Shown: positions 33,051 through 43,973 of the stretch, one piece after another
Position numbering within the stretch: position 1 is the first letter of the stretch
Layout: every line of letters begins with the position of its first letter
Translations under genes and position numbers: made by a program
The notes under the pieces: generated by a model
The model's database searches: none
What the model was told of the DNA's origin: nothing
The model's input: only the letters and a program-made list of their open reading frames with translations
Assembly: GCA_003313425.1 (NCBI GenBank)
Contig: NHZP01000014.1
Span: forward strand, 1,116,001 to 1,180,000
Reading direction: 5' to 3'
DNA length: 64,000 bases
From: Pseudopyrenochaeta lycopersici
Lineage: Eukaryota; Ascomycota; Dothideomycetes; Pleosporales; Pseudopyrenochaetaceae

Positions 33051-33784
33051 ATGCCAGTCTACTTCGTCACCGGCTCAGCACGCGGCATCGGTCTCGAGCT
33101 CGTCCGCCAACTTGCGCTACACCCAGAGAACCTCATCATAGCCGCAGTGCGCAGAATCTCATCGGACCTTTTCAACCTGCAGCATGAGTATCGCAACATA
33201 CACATCTTACTTTGTGATGTGTCATCTGAAGCTTCCATTGCGTCGCTGAGTACCGCCGTACCCGATATCCTTGGGCATAGTGCGAATATTGACATCTTAC
33301 TCAACAACGCAGCTGTTGTTGCTGGTCCAGAAACCCGTGGCCTTTCTGTAACAGCTGAAGCGCTGAACGAAAACATTAAAACAAATGTTCTCGGTCCCGC
33401 TTTGGTCGTCAGCACACTCGAACCTTTCCTTGCACCAAACGCATTGGTAGTGAACTTGACGTCTGGCATTGGCTCTCTCACACTCGTCTCTAATGCACCA
33501 TTGCCGCAAGAGTAACGGCTTACAGCATTTCAAAGTCCGCACTCAACATGTTGACCGTGCATCAAGCACAAGCGCTTAAAGGAAAGGCGAGGATGGTGTG
33601 TCTGGACCCAGGGCATGTGAAAACAGAAATGGGCGGAGAAAATGCTGTGGTAGAGATTGCAGATAGTGCGACGGGAATTAGGGCTGTGCTGGATAAGCTG
33701 AAAGTTGGTGACGAAGTGGCAGTGGACCGAGAGAGTGGGAGGGCAAGGTTCTATAACTTTTTGGGAAACGAGGTGCCGTGGTGA
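33051..33784 (+). pseudogene. Short-chain dehydrogenase/reductase with a single-base frameshift
   Basis: The frame starts MPVYFVTGSARGIGLELV with the NAD(P)-binding TGxxxGIG motif, followed by LLCDVSSE, DILLNNAAVV and VVNLTSGIGS. It hits TAA at 33513-33515 after NAPLPQE. One base further the continuation is clearly the same protein: TAYSISKSALNMLTVHQAQAL, which holds the catalytic YxxxK, then the C-terminal half ending NFLGNEVPW at 33784. The 734-base length is one short of a multiple of three, so one base appears to be missing near 33513 (GAGTAACG instead of GAAGTAACG or similar). No donor site lies there to explain it by splicing. Either a pseudogene or an assembly error. Substrate unknown. 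Confidence 0.75.
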
Positions 33785-34242
33785 TATGAGGATGATATTT
33801 TCTGAGCGAGGCACAGTAGCCGTAGATAATGGAGTAATAATTATGTGAGTCCAGAAGCTTGAGATGGATTACAACACGTTTGGCGTTTATCAGCTCGAAA
33901 GCGTGGCTGTGCAACCCCCTGTATCTGGTGTTATAACTAGAATATGATTCTGCAAAGCTATGTGGGAGTTGTTAGCCGACTAGCCGCTGAGGCATTCCGG
34001 TATCAGGGCCACAGATGTAGTGGACGAACATTCAATTGGCCATCAGTATATCCGCCATGTGTCGAAGGTGAGCAGAATCCTCTGGCGTCGGACATCTTGG
34101 CGATCTTCAATTCCGTGCTCCTATCGATTGCCGAAACGGCGTCTCGTTGACTCCAGTGGTACGCCTAAAAGAGCGTAAAAGAAACGTAGCGCGCTGTCTA
34201 TTGTGAATGTAAGTCATCATTTTTAATTGATAGTTCGACATC
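33785..34242. other. Intergenic region before the esterase gene
   Basis: About 460 bases; 3' flank of the dehydrogenase and promoter of the esterase. Nothing recognised. Confidence 0.35.
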
Positions 34243-35444
34243 ATGTCGGAAAAGCCAGAGGCGACTCAAGTCGGGTTCTTGGGTGTCGCGCCGTTACTCG
34301 GGCGCATGGGTCTCTGCTAAACCGACCCACTGTGAAGAACAAATAGCTAACACGACGAATAGCATTGGCCGCACTCTCGAGGTTTCTCACATACCCCTTC
34401 CGCACTGTTCGTTCAACGGCTCTCTACCAAGATGTGCTCTATGGTGCCATTCGTTGTATGCTTGAGGGCATTACCATATCACAATCACGGTACCTGAATG
34501 CAAGCACAACTGCACGTTATATCGCACATTGCAGAAAGAGGAACATCGAACCGAGGACCCTCCAAGTCGACGGCGAAGATGGAATAATTGCTGCGCATTG
34601 GTTAGGCAGCCCTGATGCCGAGACCGTCGTGCTGTACCTCCATGGTGGCGGTTATACACAATCTGCAAATCCAGGCAACTTCCAATACATGGAGAGACTG
34701 GTCCAAGACCTGAATAACGCAAAATCATGCAGATCTGTTGCTGTGCTGATCCTTGCATACACGCTGGCACCTGAAGCGACTCACCCTACCCAGCTACGGG
34801 AAGCTGCGACGGTCCTATCCCACCTGCTCACCAAAACTGGCCGGGGCCCAGCTAACATCTTCATCTCTGGTGACTCGGCCGGTGGTAATCTCGCCTTAGC
34901 AGTACTCTCGCACCTGCTGCATCCATGTGCAGGTGTTCTTCCTCTCCAGCTGCAGCAGCCGCTTGGCGGGACGCTATTGTACAGTCCTTGGGCAGGCTTC
35001 CGGACCGACTACCCCAGCTTCCACAACAATGAGACACTAGACATGCTGTCGCCGCTCTCCCTCCGAAAGTGGTCTGCTATATTTCTCAACAAAGCCAACC
35101 CCATAAATCCGGAAGCGGACCCTGGCCGAATCTCAGGTGATGCCTGGACAGAAGCTTGTTTGAACCCTGCATCATGGTGGAATGGTTTACATCAAGTGGT
35201 CAACGACGTCTTCGTCTCTTACGGCAGTTATGAGGTCCTCGCAGACCCTATCAAGGACTTAGAGAAGGCGCTGAGAAAAGGCTGGGCAGATGGCGGCGGT
35301 GATGAGAGTCGCCTGACTTTTCTTGAGGCTGCAAAGGAGGCGCATATCGCTCCAATTGTGGATATCATGACACCTGGAAGATCTGTTAAGAGTGATACTC
35401 AGGTCGCTATCGAAGAATGGTACAAGGTGGGCTTGCAAAAATGA
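34243..35444 (+). CDS. Alpha/beta hydrolase fold-3 esterase (HSL-like)
   Basis: Two exons, 34243-34309 and 34363-35444, give 382 residues. The hormone-sensitive-lipase hallmarks are present: LYLHGGGYTQSA with the HGGG oxyanion motif, then ISGDSAGGNLALAV with the nucleophile serine. The acid is likely in YEVLADP and the histidine in AKEAHIAPIVD. No signal peptide is evident, so it is probably intracellular; it should hydrolyse a small ester or acetyl group. The donor of the first intron (GTCTCT) is weak, so the first 22 residues are the least certain part. It stands between two accessory genes with no clear pathway context. Confidence 0.8.
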
Positions 35445-36298
35445 AAGAAAAATTATCGGCACGCCGTTCAGTCAAGCTTCACCGCTACTGCCAAGCTCCC
35501 AAAGCTCTTGCTTGTCTGCTGAAGCAGATTTGGCGCCCTTACAACATGCAATAAGAGTACTTCAACATATCGTCACTTTGGACCTCTTTTTTCTCAATCT
35601 AGGTCTAATTTTACAATCGGCTTTTGATGGTCTTCATTCTCTGGCTCTTGATAGACGATGTCCCGTTTTCCATTCGTCAGTTTTGCCGACTTAATTTTCG
35701 ATGCACGGTTCCTGATAAACGCTACAACCCACCATATGAGAGAAGCCGAAACCCAGGTCATTGGCATCAGGGTTTGCATCTCTGGGCATGGTGGCGAGCT
35801 CCTTCAACAATCTGAGTACTCGACGGCGCTTGAGTCACCGCTTTTTGGGTCGCCACAACCCCGCGGCACGAACAACCGCCATCACACCAACCGCCGATGG
35901 CCAAATGGGTCCTCACAAATGAAGCGGAGTGTCTTCCACAAAGTGCCCAAAATACAGCTGTAGCCGATTGCCGCTTCTTCGGCCAAATGTTAATTGATCG
36001 GCAGGGTAAGAGTTCGAGTATGGTAATTCACCTCCGAGACAACCACTTGAGTCAAGACCGAGTTTGGGCTGGTTTGTACATGACGTGGGATGCGGCATTT
36101 TACCCCTCGGATCTTCACAAATTCAAGGCACATCGATCCAAGATCTGTTACACAGCCCCCTTCTTGGCATGTCCAAAGCTACACGGTGGTGGTCGCCGCC
36201 AAGACCTCATCCAGTGGGCCTTCAAATGCTCGCCCTTGTGTTCTTACTCACCTATATTTCACTTCCACGCCGAGCCGAGGCGGCCCTTACAACGCCCA
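35445..36298. other. Region upstream of the phosphoribosyltransferase gene
   Basis: About 850 bases. The frame of the next gene is open from 35897 but its translation here looks unlike a folded domain. A 101-codon frame at 35658-35963 (starting MSRFPFVSFADLIFDARF) might be an exon of an unrecognised gene. I could not support either. Confidence 0.3.
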
Positions 36299-37159
36299 AT
36301 GGTTCAAGATGTCTTCTCTCTTCACAAAATTGCTGGAGGGAACAACGTAACCTTTCCGTTCAATATCAAAGACTATCAGCGCTATGTTTTTGGCGATGAC
36401 AAACTAGCGCACCGTTTTGGCACGGACCTCGCTAAGGCCTTCATCACCCATGGCCCTGCGTTTGGGGCCGCACAACCTACTCAACCTAGCAACATCACGA
36501 CAAGCAATCAGAGACCGACGAACGACCTTGCGGTTGCCGTTCTATCCGAATATGTTCCCACGGCCACTCACAGTCTGCGAAACTACTTTGTCGCTTATCT
36601 GAATCGACACTTGGTCTCGATCTCTGCGAAGCCCGCCTCTAAGATTGATATCCACAATGCCGGGAAAGACTCACAGGTGCGGCACGGTCCGCAGACGAAC
36701 GATCCGAAAACGTATCATATCGATCGTGCGCGTGTAGAGGACAGAGCTATCATTGTACTGGCCGATATTCGCATATGCCCGGATCGAGAGGCTCAGTTCA
36801 CAGAGTCTATCAATAAGCTCAATATGAGCAACTCAGTTATATTCGTGTACCTGGCCTCGCTTGATGGGTCAGCAAACACTGCCGCACTCTCGCCAATCTT
36901 GTCATTCGTCGTCAGTCCGTCTCTCAAGGATGTTGAGAGTATCGCCCAGGCGAGCACCTTCACGATGAACGAATGCTTTGTTCGATTTGCTCTCGGTCAG
37001 GATTACACTGAATTCTGCCAATTTATCAGGCGTCAGGATGATTGTCCTGCGCGGCTACTACTGGACTACGCAATCGGAGGAGGGTACTACGATGACGATC
37101 TTTATAAGCAAAATGTAAAGTTTCTATTATGGGAGATTGGCGCGAGGGAGAGCTTGTGA
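36299..37159 (+). CDS. Phosphoribosyltransferase-like protein of the Ter-cluster type
   Basis: The ATG at 36299 gives 286 residues starting MVQDVFSLHKIAGGNN. The layout resembles the phosphoribosyltransferase (PRTase) found in bacterial tellurite-resistance (Ter) and stress-response clusters. An N-terminal YQRYVFGDDKLAHRFGTDLA is followed by AVAVLSEYVPTATHSLRNYF, then YHIDRARVEDRAIIVLADIRI in place of the usual DDI-x-x-TG PRPP loop, IFVYLASLDG, and a C-terminal DYAIGGGYYDDDLYKQN. The loop reads ADIRICPDRE, so the first acid and the TG are changed, which may alter or abolish PRPP binding. Neighbours are an esterase and a HET gene, not Ter genes. The assignment rests on remembered family pattern, so moderate confidence. 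Confidence 0.6.
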   Translation: MVQDVFSLHKIAGGNNVTFPFNIKDYQRYVFGDDKLAHRFGTDLAKAFITHGPAFGAAQPTQPSNITTSNQRPTNDLAVAVLSEYVPTATHSLRNYFVAYLNRHLVSISAKPASKIDIHNAGKDSQVRHGPQTNDPKTYHIDRARVEDRAIIVLADIRICPDREAQFTESINKLNMSNSVIFVYLASLDGSANTAALSPILSFVVSPSLKDVESIAQASTFTMNECFVRFALGQDYTEFCQFIRRQDDCPARLLLDYAIGGGYYDDDLYKQNVKFLLWEIGARESL

Positions 37160-37494
37160 TTGAGCCAACCAAAGCGGTGGCACGAACAACAGCAAAAATA
37201 CTACAATCAACAGTACTATAATTTTGGCACACTTCTCACCATGATACACCTCTATACTGTGAATGAAGGTCGCGCAGATCAATTCGTTCTTCATGCCTTT
37301 GAGCAAGTTAGAGTTACATGAGCGGATTCAATGTGGCTGTCAAGCGCGGCGCAATATGTTTGCTATTTCTCCTTCATGAAGCAATAAGATGGAATCCATC
37401 AGCTGCCTGAATTGCCATGTAACCGTTTAGTACGATCGTTTCCCAGATCTAACCATCGTTCCTTCCTCCTAGGCTTGTTCTACTAATATCCAAT
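37160..37494. other. Convergent 3' region
   Basis: About 330 bases between the phosphoribosyltransferase and the second HET gene, which converge. Nothing recognised. Confidence 0.4.
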
Positions 37495-40198
37495 CTAAAT
37501 TTTCATCTTTTTCTTATATACTCTGATGCCATCAAGTATCAAGTATGAATTTAGACACGGCTCACAAAGATGCTTCAGCCACTCCGTATAGATGCCAGAA
37601 GGAAAATTGGCAAGGAAAGCGTCAACAACGTAGTCGTACTTGTGTGCTTTTGCAATTTCGCAGAGACTAGTATTTTCAATCATTGGTTCAAGAACCACAA
37701 TATTTTCGCGGACAAAAGCACTTATCCAGTATGATTTTGATTTCAGTGTTCGATGCGATACAGCTTGGGAGATATAGCCGAGTTGAACCGAATCTGTATC
37801 ATAATCTGGGTTGTCGACCAACTCCGCTTTTTGCAGGTTTACCAGGACAGCCGCAGCGAGGATGTTATAGATCAGTTGAACATCTCCAAAGCACTTTCTG
37901 AGTAAGAAGGACAGGGCTTGTGGTGCCTCTGGTCGCGACGCAATAGCTTTCAGCGTTTCTTTAGAAAGCGGCGGGATACCACCGGTTTCCTCGGATATCA
38001 AAACCAGACTTGGAAAGATGTTGTACTCATGTGAAGCCCCATTGAGTTCAATTGAGTAATTGGAGCGCTTGTTTGAAGGGTGCGTATGCGATCCGTAGGG
38101 CCAGAGGTGTTTCTGAGCGAGCATGTATCTGAGTATGAACCTGTCATTCCAGTGTTGTGTATTGTCGCTCACCGCCCCATTAGAAGTTACTTTAAAGTCG
38201 GGGACAACTGCGATGAGGAATTCCTTGAGCTCAGGGTGCCCAATGAGAGAACTCACTACTTTAGATTCGGAAGCTGCTGTCATCACTGGCTTCGGATGGG
38301 AACCAAGTAGCGCCGCAATTCGTAATACATCGTGGGGCATAGGGCCTTCGCTTTTCCAAAAATCTGCAACGCGAGTGACGACTTGGCCTCGTTGCGGTAG
38401 AGATGTTTCGAGGGTCCAGATACACCATCTCAAGTCTTCAATGCGACTCTTCAACCACGTGTAGGAATCCCAATATTTGCGGATGAGGTGAAGAAGATGT
38501 AAATGTTGTTGTAGCTCTGGATCAAGTGGAGAAACAAAGTCCTGTGGCAGCAGCACTTGGAGATTCTCTCGATCGCGAAGATCATCGAAAATTCGTCCGC
38601 AAGCCCTAACCCGTGACAAGTATGAAACATGACCAGAGTTGGATCCTGAATCAACCTCTATTAACAAGCGATGGTCATCCGAACTTTGATGAGCCATTGG
38701 CAGCCAATCCCAAACCAGGACAATCTGCCGGTCATCATTTTGCATTGCACTCAGAAAAGTCCCCCAGTCAATAATGGAGCATTCTGAGCCAATATTCACT
38801 TCCACCTTTTGTAGATTCACAGAAATCATGATGATGTCAAAATGGTCTCTGCAAAATCGAATAATGCTGGGAAACGCAGCCCCTTTCATCTGCCACAAGA
38901 TGTCACCAGGACTGATAATCTTACAATAAGTATTAGGTTTCCGAGGCAGTTTGCAGCTGCTCTGAAGCCCATGCGGCCCCGAAAAGTGTTGTCCCTGAAT
39001 GGTAAACGTTTCGGAATTCATCTCGGTCACGACACCGAGAGCATGTCCGTAACCTGTGATAGCCGCACGCTCTTGTTCATCACATGTTGTTACTAAGACC
39101 GAAGACCCAAGGAGGTATTTGATCAGAGCTTCAAAGACCATCGACCAACTTTTCTTGTAGTCAGGTTGCAAAGGAGGATCAAGATAGTCAGATGCACGAT
39201 TCATTCCGAGCAAGGCGAAAACCTTGTCACGTCGATCGCTGGCTTCGTGGAGGTGAAATGATTCCAGAAGCTCGCCCAGTGGCAAGACACCAAGAGTGCC
39301 TGATAAGTTGTCGGGATGAGCCTGAGAAGGGAAGGATTCATGTTTCAAAGAACAGCCCTCCCACGACATCATGTCCAGTACCGAAGAGCTTAATGAGCGC
39401 AACTCGGAATTGGCCATATATCGTGCCAAGAGATGCTTCGTTCCACGAGTAAAGGCCGATCCGGTGATTTCTGCCTCGCCACATATGACTGCGAGGTGTT
39501 TTGCTGCTGCAGCTTCTTGTAAAACCTGGTCATACACTTAGTCTGACAGTTGAATTAGGGAGATGAGCTAGTTAACAAACCCAAACTCGGCGAAACCAGG
39601 AACGCCCCAACAAGGCGATGAGTGAGTCCACTAAGAGTTCTTCACCAGCATTGCCAATCCATCTGCGGAAACCAGTCCAGGTCATGCCACCGGTGGTGTC
39701 TTCACGGGATCGCATAAGGTTGGTTGCCACATTCTCTATGCTGGCCAAGACTTCCGTGCTGCCATCGGCCTCTCCACCCAGCCAGATGACGACACGACTC
39801 GCATGCGAATAGATTGTTGCCATGAATTGTACTTGACTTCCACGCTCCTCAAGAGTTGTTTGATCAATGCAGACGGCATCGACCCACACAATGCGCGGGA
39901 AAAAAGGGTCACGAAGACGGCGGAGCGCAAGCTGAAGATTTGCTGTGACGTCCAAGTAGCAGAATTCATCAGCACAAGGGCTGAACCCATTGGAATCCTG
40001 CACGTATATCTTTTCTCGCTCGTCGGCATTTCCCCACACGTACGACAGCGCCTCGTAAAGCGCAAGCCCTCGCGTCTGCTGGATAGTATAGTCGAGGATC
40101 TGGCAAAACACGTCCTCTCCATCAGTGCCTGGCAAGATACGTAACAAGCGTATGCTGTTCAGTTCAGCCTGAAGTGGTCGGTAGACGTAGCGTTCCAT
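37495..40198 (-). CDS. HET-domain protein with an unrecognised C-terminal region
   Basis: Two exons, 40198-39581 and 39525-37495, give 882 residues. The HET domain is clear: LYEALSYVWGNADE, IVWVDAVCIDQTTLEERG, SHASRVVIWLGGE and RSWFRRVW/VLQEAAAAKH across the splice. After RRDKVFALLGM and a CDEQERAAITGYGHALG motif, as in other HET proteins, the last 450 residues are mostly helical and show no ankyrin, WD40 or NACHT signature. They may be a diverged ankyrin-like solenoid (DVLRIAALLGSHPKPVMTAA, SLCEIAKAHKYDYVVDAFL). The intron position is the same as in the HET gene inside the TIR element. HET proteins trigger incompatibility or cell death; the partner is unknown. Confidence 0.85.
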
Positions 40199-41069
40199 AG
40201 TCAGGCCGCCAAGAACACTAACTGGGCAGGAAAAGAGCAGCTTTCTGCAGATCTTGTAGCTGCTCGTTCAATACTTGGAAATTCGAGTGCTCTTAGCGCT
40301 GTAGGGAGTTAGACCTTTTCCATCTCGATGTAGTGACGAGGCTAGGCGCAGGCGAGGGATGACTGAAGGCAAGAGCAAAGCATAGCCCCGCATTAAGCTG
40401 CAATAGAAACCAGCGACATGACTGGCAAGGCTGAAGTCTTATACGCGTGGATGAGAAATGAAGGATTCAAAGGGAGTTTCTACAGCGTGAAAGTACTAAT
40501 AAGTCGCGAAAAAGACGGCGAGGCTCAAAGGTATTGCAGGCTAGGCCTACCAGTCATAATAAGTTGTGCACACAACTATGGCGCATGCTGACTACCTTTA
40601 TATATTGCTAGCTCTATATCGCCCACTTCATCATGCCTTGATATTGCAACCATGGCTAAATTGTGTTCGCCGAAGTACTGAGCTTCAGCTAGCTAGGCTC
40701 TTAGGTCGCCTTCTAACACTTACTAGGTCATATATACTATCGTTCACACAATGCAGGATGACATCAAGTTAGTTGAAACAGTCTCGTCAACTATGCATGC
40801 AAACGTCTGTCGCAATATTAATTCAACTCCTTTTACTAAAACCTCATGGGTTTACTTACAAGGGATATGTCAACGCCCGACCTGCCGCACAGAAGCGGCA
40901 GGCCGGGAGGCTTGATTCATCGTACTAGAAGCCTGCCATGACCAGGCAATCCGCAATTCCCATCTTTCAACGTGATCTTGCTCTCGATAATCCTGAAGGC
41001 GATTTTTACGGCGAGCAAGGCCCTTTCAAGAGTGTCGGCCCAGAAACAAATGTGATAAGCCGTCAGGCT
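40199..41069. other. Intergenic region with a strong GC hairpin
   Basis: About 870 bases between the second HET gene (its promoter side) and the 3' end of the Y14 gene. The only clear structure is the hairpin listed separately. Confidence 0.4.
40876..40907. repeat. GC-rich hairpin in the 3' flank of the Y14 gene
   Basis: The arms 40876-40888 and 40895-40907 pair over 13 positions with one mismatch around a six-base loop. It stands out in an AT-rich context about 165 bases past the Y14 stop, so it could be a 3' UTR or termination structure, or a remnant of a small inverted repeat. Confidence 0.5.
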
Positions 41070-41640
41070 TCAGTCTTCCATGTCTTCACCATCGCGGCCA
41101 GGACTCCTGCTCCTCGCCCTTCCAGCGCCACGTCCGCTTTGTCGCCTGTCGTGGTCGCGCGCACGCCCTTTGCTTGCGGGAGGCGGTCGCACGAAAGCGA
41201 AATCCACGGTAATCTTCTGCTCGAGGAGCTCCTCGTTGTTTGCGCCCTTGATTGCAGCCTTGGCTTCATCGAGTGTGGGGTATTCGATGAGGACGTATCC
41301 CTACTCAACATCAGCTCGCATGCTCTTATCAACCTTTCAGTTTCCAGGGCAAAGCCACGCTCCAACTGTATTTCTTGAATGGATTGATGCGCACCTTCAC
41401 GTAGCCTGTCCTCCGATCCAGATTCATGTGCAGGTTCTTGATGGCGCCGAATTCGCCAAACATGTCCTGCAAGTCCTCTTCGGTCGCCTCCTCGTGCACA
41501 TTCGTGACGATGATGATCCAGCCCTCGATGGAGCGGACAGCAGTTGCGCCAGCCACGGTGCGCGCGTCGCTGGCCTTGGGGTCAGAAGACGTGGGCTCCC
41601 GCTGCTCGGGCTGATCAATGTCCATTTCTGCGTCGGCCAT
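41070..41640 (-). CDS. RNA-binding protein Y14/RBM8A, exon junction complex core
   Basis: Two exons, 41640-41395 and 41300-41070, give 158 residues. A short acidic N-terminus leads into one [23 protein letters not shown] (RNP2 region), then [18 protein letters not shown] (RNP1) spanning the splice, and [11 protein letters not shown]. The C-terminal tail is RS-like ([17 protein letters not shown]). This is the layout of Y14, the MAGOH partner in the exon junction complex, which marks spliced mRNA in the nucleus. Intact Y14 fits a genome rich in introns. The neighbouring 6PGDH-like gene is divergent. Confidence 0.93.
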
Positions 41641-42071
41641 TGTTGCAGAGCTGTATGATTTGAGTAGGCGGGGGAGACTGACGGGGGGCTGCTGGGTATC
41701 GCTGAACGATGTGAATCTGTGTCGCCGGCGGTAGAGAAAGTCGCGAAAAGTTGCCGTGGAGGTGGCTGTGCGCTAAGCTGGGGTGGCGTGCAGCCTCACC
41801 ACTCCAACCCAGCGTCCGCTCCACACTACCTGCGAGCTTAGGATTCACCTAGACGTCACACAACGCCTGCTACTCCGGCGCTACTGTATTGGCTGCAATG
41901 GCTTACTCAACGCTTTGCGTCCGTTTCCTTCGCTCACTGGAACATTTAAACGCTCCAGATCGTGGCCTGCAAAAGCTGCAACATCCCTCCCGCCCCGCCG
42001 ACGTCACTCTGAGGTTGTCACTTGTAACAATTGTAAATTTTTGATCTAATCTGAGACATCTATCATTCATC
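41641..42071. other. Divergent promoter region between Y14 and the 6PGDH-like gene
   Basis: About 430 bases shared by two divergent promoters. No specific site is claimed. Confidence 0.4.
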
Positions 42072-42224
42072 ATGCTTCAATTCCTTGACAGTCTCGTTTA
42101 CTACGCAGATCCAACTCTTCCTGCATTTTCTTCCCTCGCATACCTCTACATTCTTATCCTAGCCTCCTCGCTCCTAATATCATTCCGTTCACGGCAACAT
42201 CTACAAGAGAATAGTGCGCTGTAA
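42072..42224 (+). CDS. 50-codon upstream ORF with a membrane-like segment
   Basis: ATG at 42072 to TAA at 42222-42224, only four bases before the next gene's ATG at 42229. The peptide has one strongly hydrophobic stretch (LAYLYILILASSLLISF) followed by a basic, polar tail, like a small single-pass membrane protein. It could be a regulatory upstream ORF on the 6PGDH-like mRNA or an independent microprotein. I recognise no family. Confidence 0.4.
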   Translation: MLQFLDSLVYYADPTLPAFSSLAYLYILILASSLLISFRSRQHLQENSAL

Positions 42225-42228
42225 CAAG

Positions 42229-43973
42229 ATGTCAAACTTCACCTCAGTATGTATCCTCATATATCACGAACGATACGGTTCTGACCTTGAAAGATTGCCA
42301 TGATTGGGTGTGGAAGCATGGGCGGTGGAATGGCGCTGCTTTTTGCAGAGGATGGCGTTCATGTTCAGCTCTCGGACCCCTCCGAAGAAGCAATGGACGC
42401 AGTGATTGAAAAGGCTGAGAAATCTGGCTACAATGGCAAGGTTAAGAAGCACAATGGTACATTGACAAGCCAATTGCAGGGAGAAGTTCCGTGATTTTGG
42501 TTGCTGAGAAGATCGTAGACTACGATTCGCTTTGCAAGTCCCTATCATTGCCACGACTGCTCGTATTTTCTCTGCCACACGGCAAAGTCGGAGATAAAGT
42601 TCTTGAAGGGCTGGAGCCACATTTGTCTCGTAACGACATTATTCTCGACTGCGGAAACGAGCATTTCGCGAACACCGAACGTCGACAAGAGAAGGCCAAA
42701 GACACTGGCATACGGTACATCGGCTGTGGAGTCAGTGGAGGCTACCAGGCTGCAAGAGCAGGACCGTCGATGTGTCCCGGAGGCGATCGATCTGCGATCA
42801 AGGAAATTCTACCATTGTTGGAGAAGATTGCGGCGAAAGACAAGGAGGAGAAGCCTTGTGTTGGCATCATCGGAAAGGGTGGGTCAGGGCACTACGTCAA
42901 AATGATACATAACGGCATTGAACATGGCATGATGAGTGCTATTTGTGAAGCCTGGGGTATCATGCGAAAGATGGGCATGGAGTATGAGGAGATTGGCGAG
43001 GTCTTTTCGCATTGGAATTCAGAAGGCGAGCTGGTAAGCAAAGAATTCACAATATTCTACAGATCTTTGAGAGCAGCGCCAGTAACAAACCAATCTATAG
43101 GGTGGTACATTTCTCATTTCAATTGGTGCTGACCTCTCACACAAGCGCGCACCCGACCAGACATCTGATAGCAGGTCAGGAAACCACCCAAATCAGCATC
43201 CTCTCGTCATCTCAGAAGTCTTAGATAAGGTGGTGCAAGACGTGACAGGTGAAGAAGGTACAGGTGTTTGGTCCAATACTGAAGCCATCGAGTTGCATGT
43301 TCCAGCCCTAACACTCAACGTCGCTCACGCATTGCGTCTCGCATCTGCATTCCGTGGTGATCGAGAGAAGGCATCTAAAGCCATGAATGGTGGCTTTCCC
43401 CCAGCTCAATTATCTATTCAAGATAAGAATGCTTTCATCGAAGACCTGCGAAAAGCTACATACGCAGCCTGCTTGGCCAGCTACATTCAGGGCCTCAATA
43501 TCATTGGTCGAGCAGATCAAGAACACAAATGGGAAATTGATTATTCTCAGGTCTGGCAGATTTGGCGCGCGGGTTGCATCATCCAAGCCGACTACATTTC
43601 CAACGAAATCCTCGCCTCGATCCTCAAGTCGAAGCCGTCATCTGAGGATCTGAATCTCAACGTTTCGCCTCGCGTTGCCGAAGACGTGCGGAATTGCTTC
43701 CCGGCACTCCGTCGTGTTGTCAGGAAAGCAGTCGAGACTGATCAAGTCGTACCAGCTATTAGCGCGACTTTAGAGTATGTTAAAGTCGTCAGTGGTACAG
43801 ATCTACCAACGAACTTCTACGAGGCGGAGCTGGATTACTTTGGAAGTCACATGTTCGATAAGCGGGGTGACACAGATCAGGAAGTTAAGAAGCCAATGGA
43901 GGGGAAGCACCATTTTGAGTGGAAACCAGCCACAAGTCAAAAAGAGGTGTATGGGAAGGCATACAAGCTTTGA
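42229..43973 (+). CDS. 6-phosphogluconate dehydrogenase (decarboxylating)-like protein, divergent paralogue
   Basis: Four exons (42229-42246, 42294-42456, 42519-43033, 43101-43973) give 522 residues. The NADP-binding site IAMIGCGSMGGGMALLF, NEHFANTERRQEKAK, the GCGVSGGYQAARAGPSMCPGG loop and GGSGHYVKMIHNGIEHGMM with the catalytic lysine match 6PGDH of the pentose phosphate pathway. The C-terminal domain has the family's GTGVWSNTEAIEL, AIRMGGF-type and QRDYFGSH-type regions in diverged form (LDYFGSHMFDK). Several normally fixed residues differ, and an 11-residue polar insert lies after GADLSHKRAPD, so it may be a paralogue rather than the main enzyme. The first exon is very short (six codons), a known arrangement in fungal 6PGDH genes. 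Confidence 0.8.

Noticed and set aside
35897..36298. Open extension upstream of the phosphoribosyltransferase start
   Set aside because: The translation has no family-like motif and the recognised domain begins right after the ATG at 36299.
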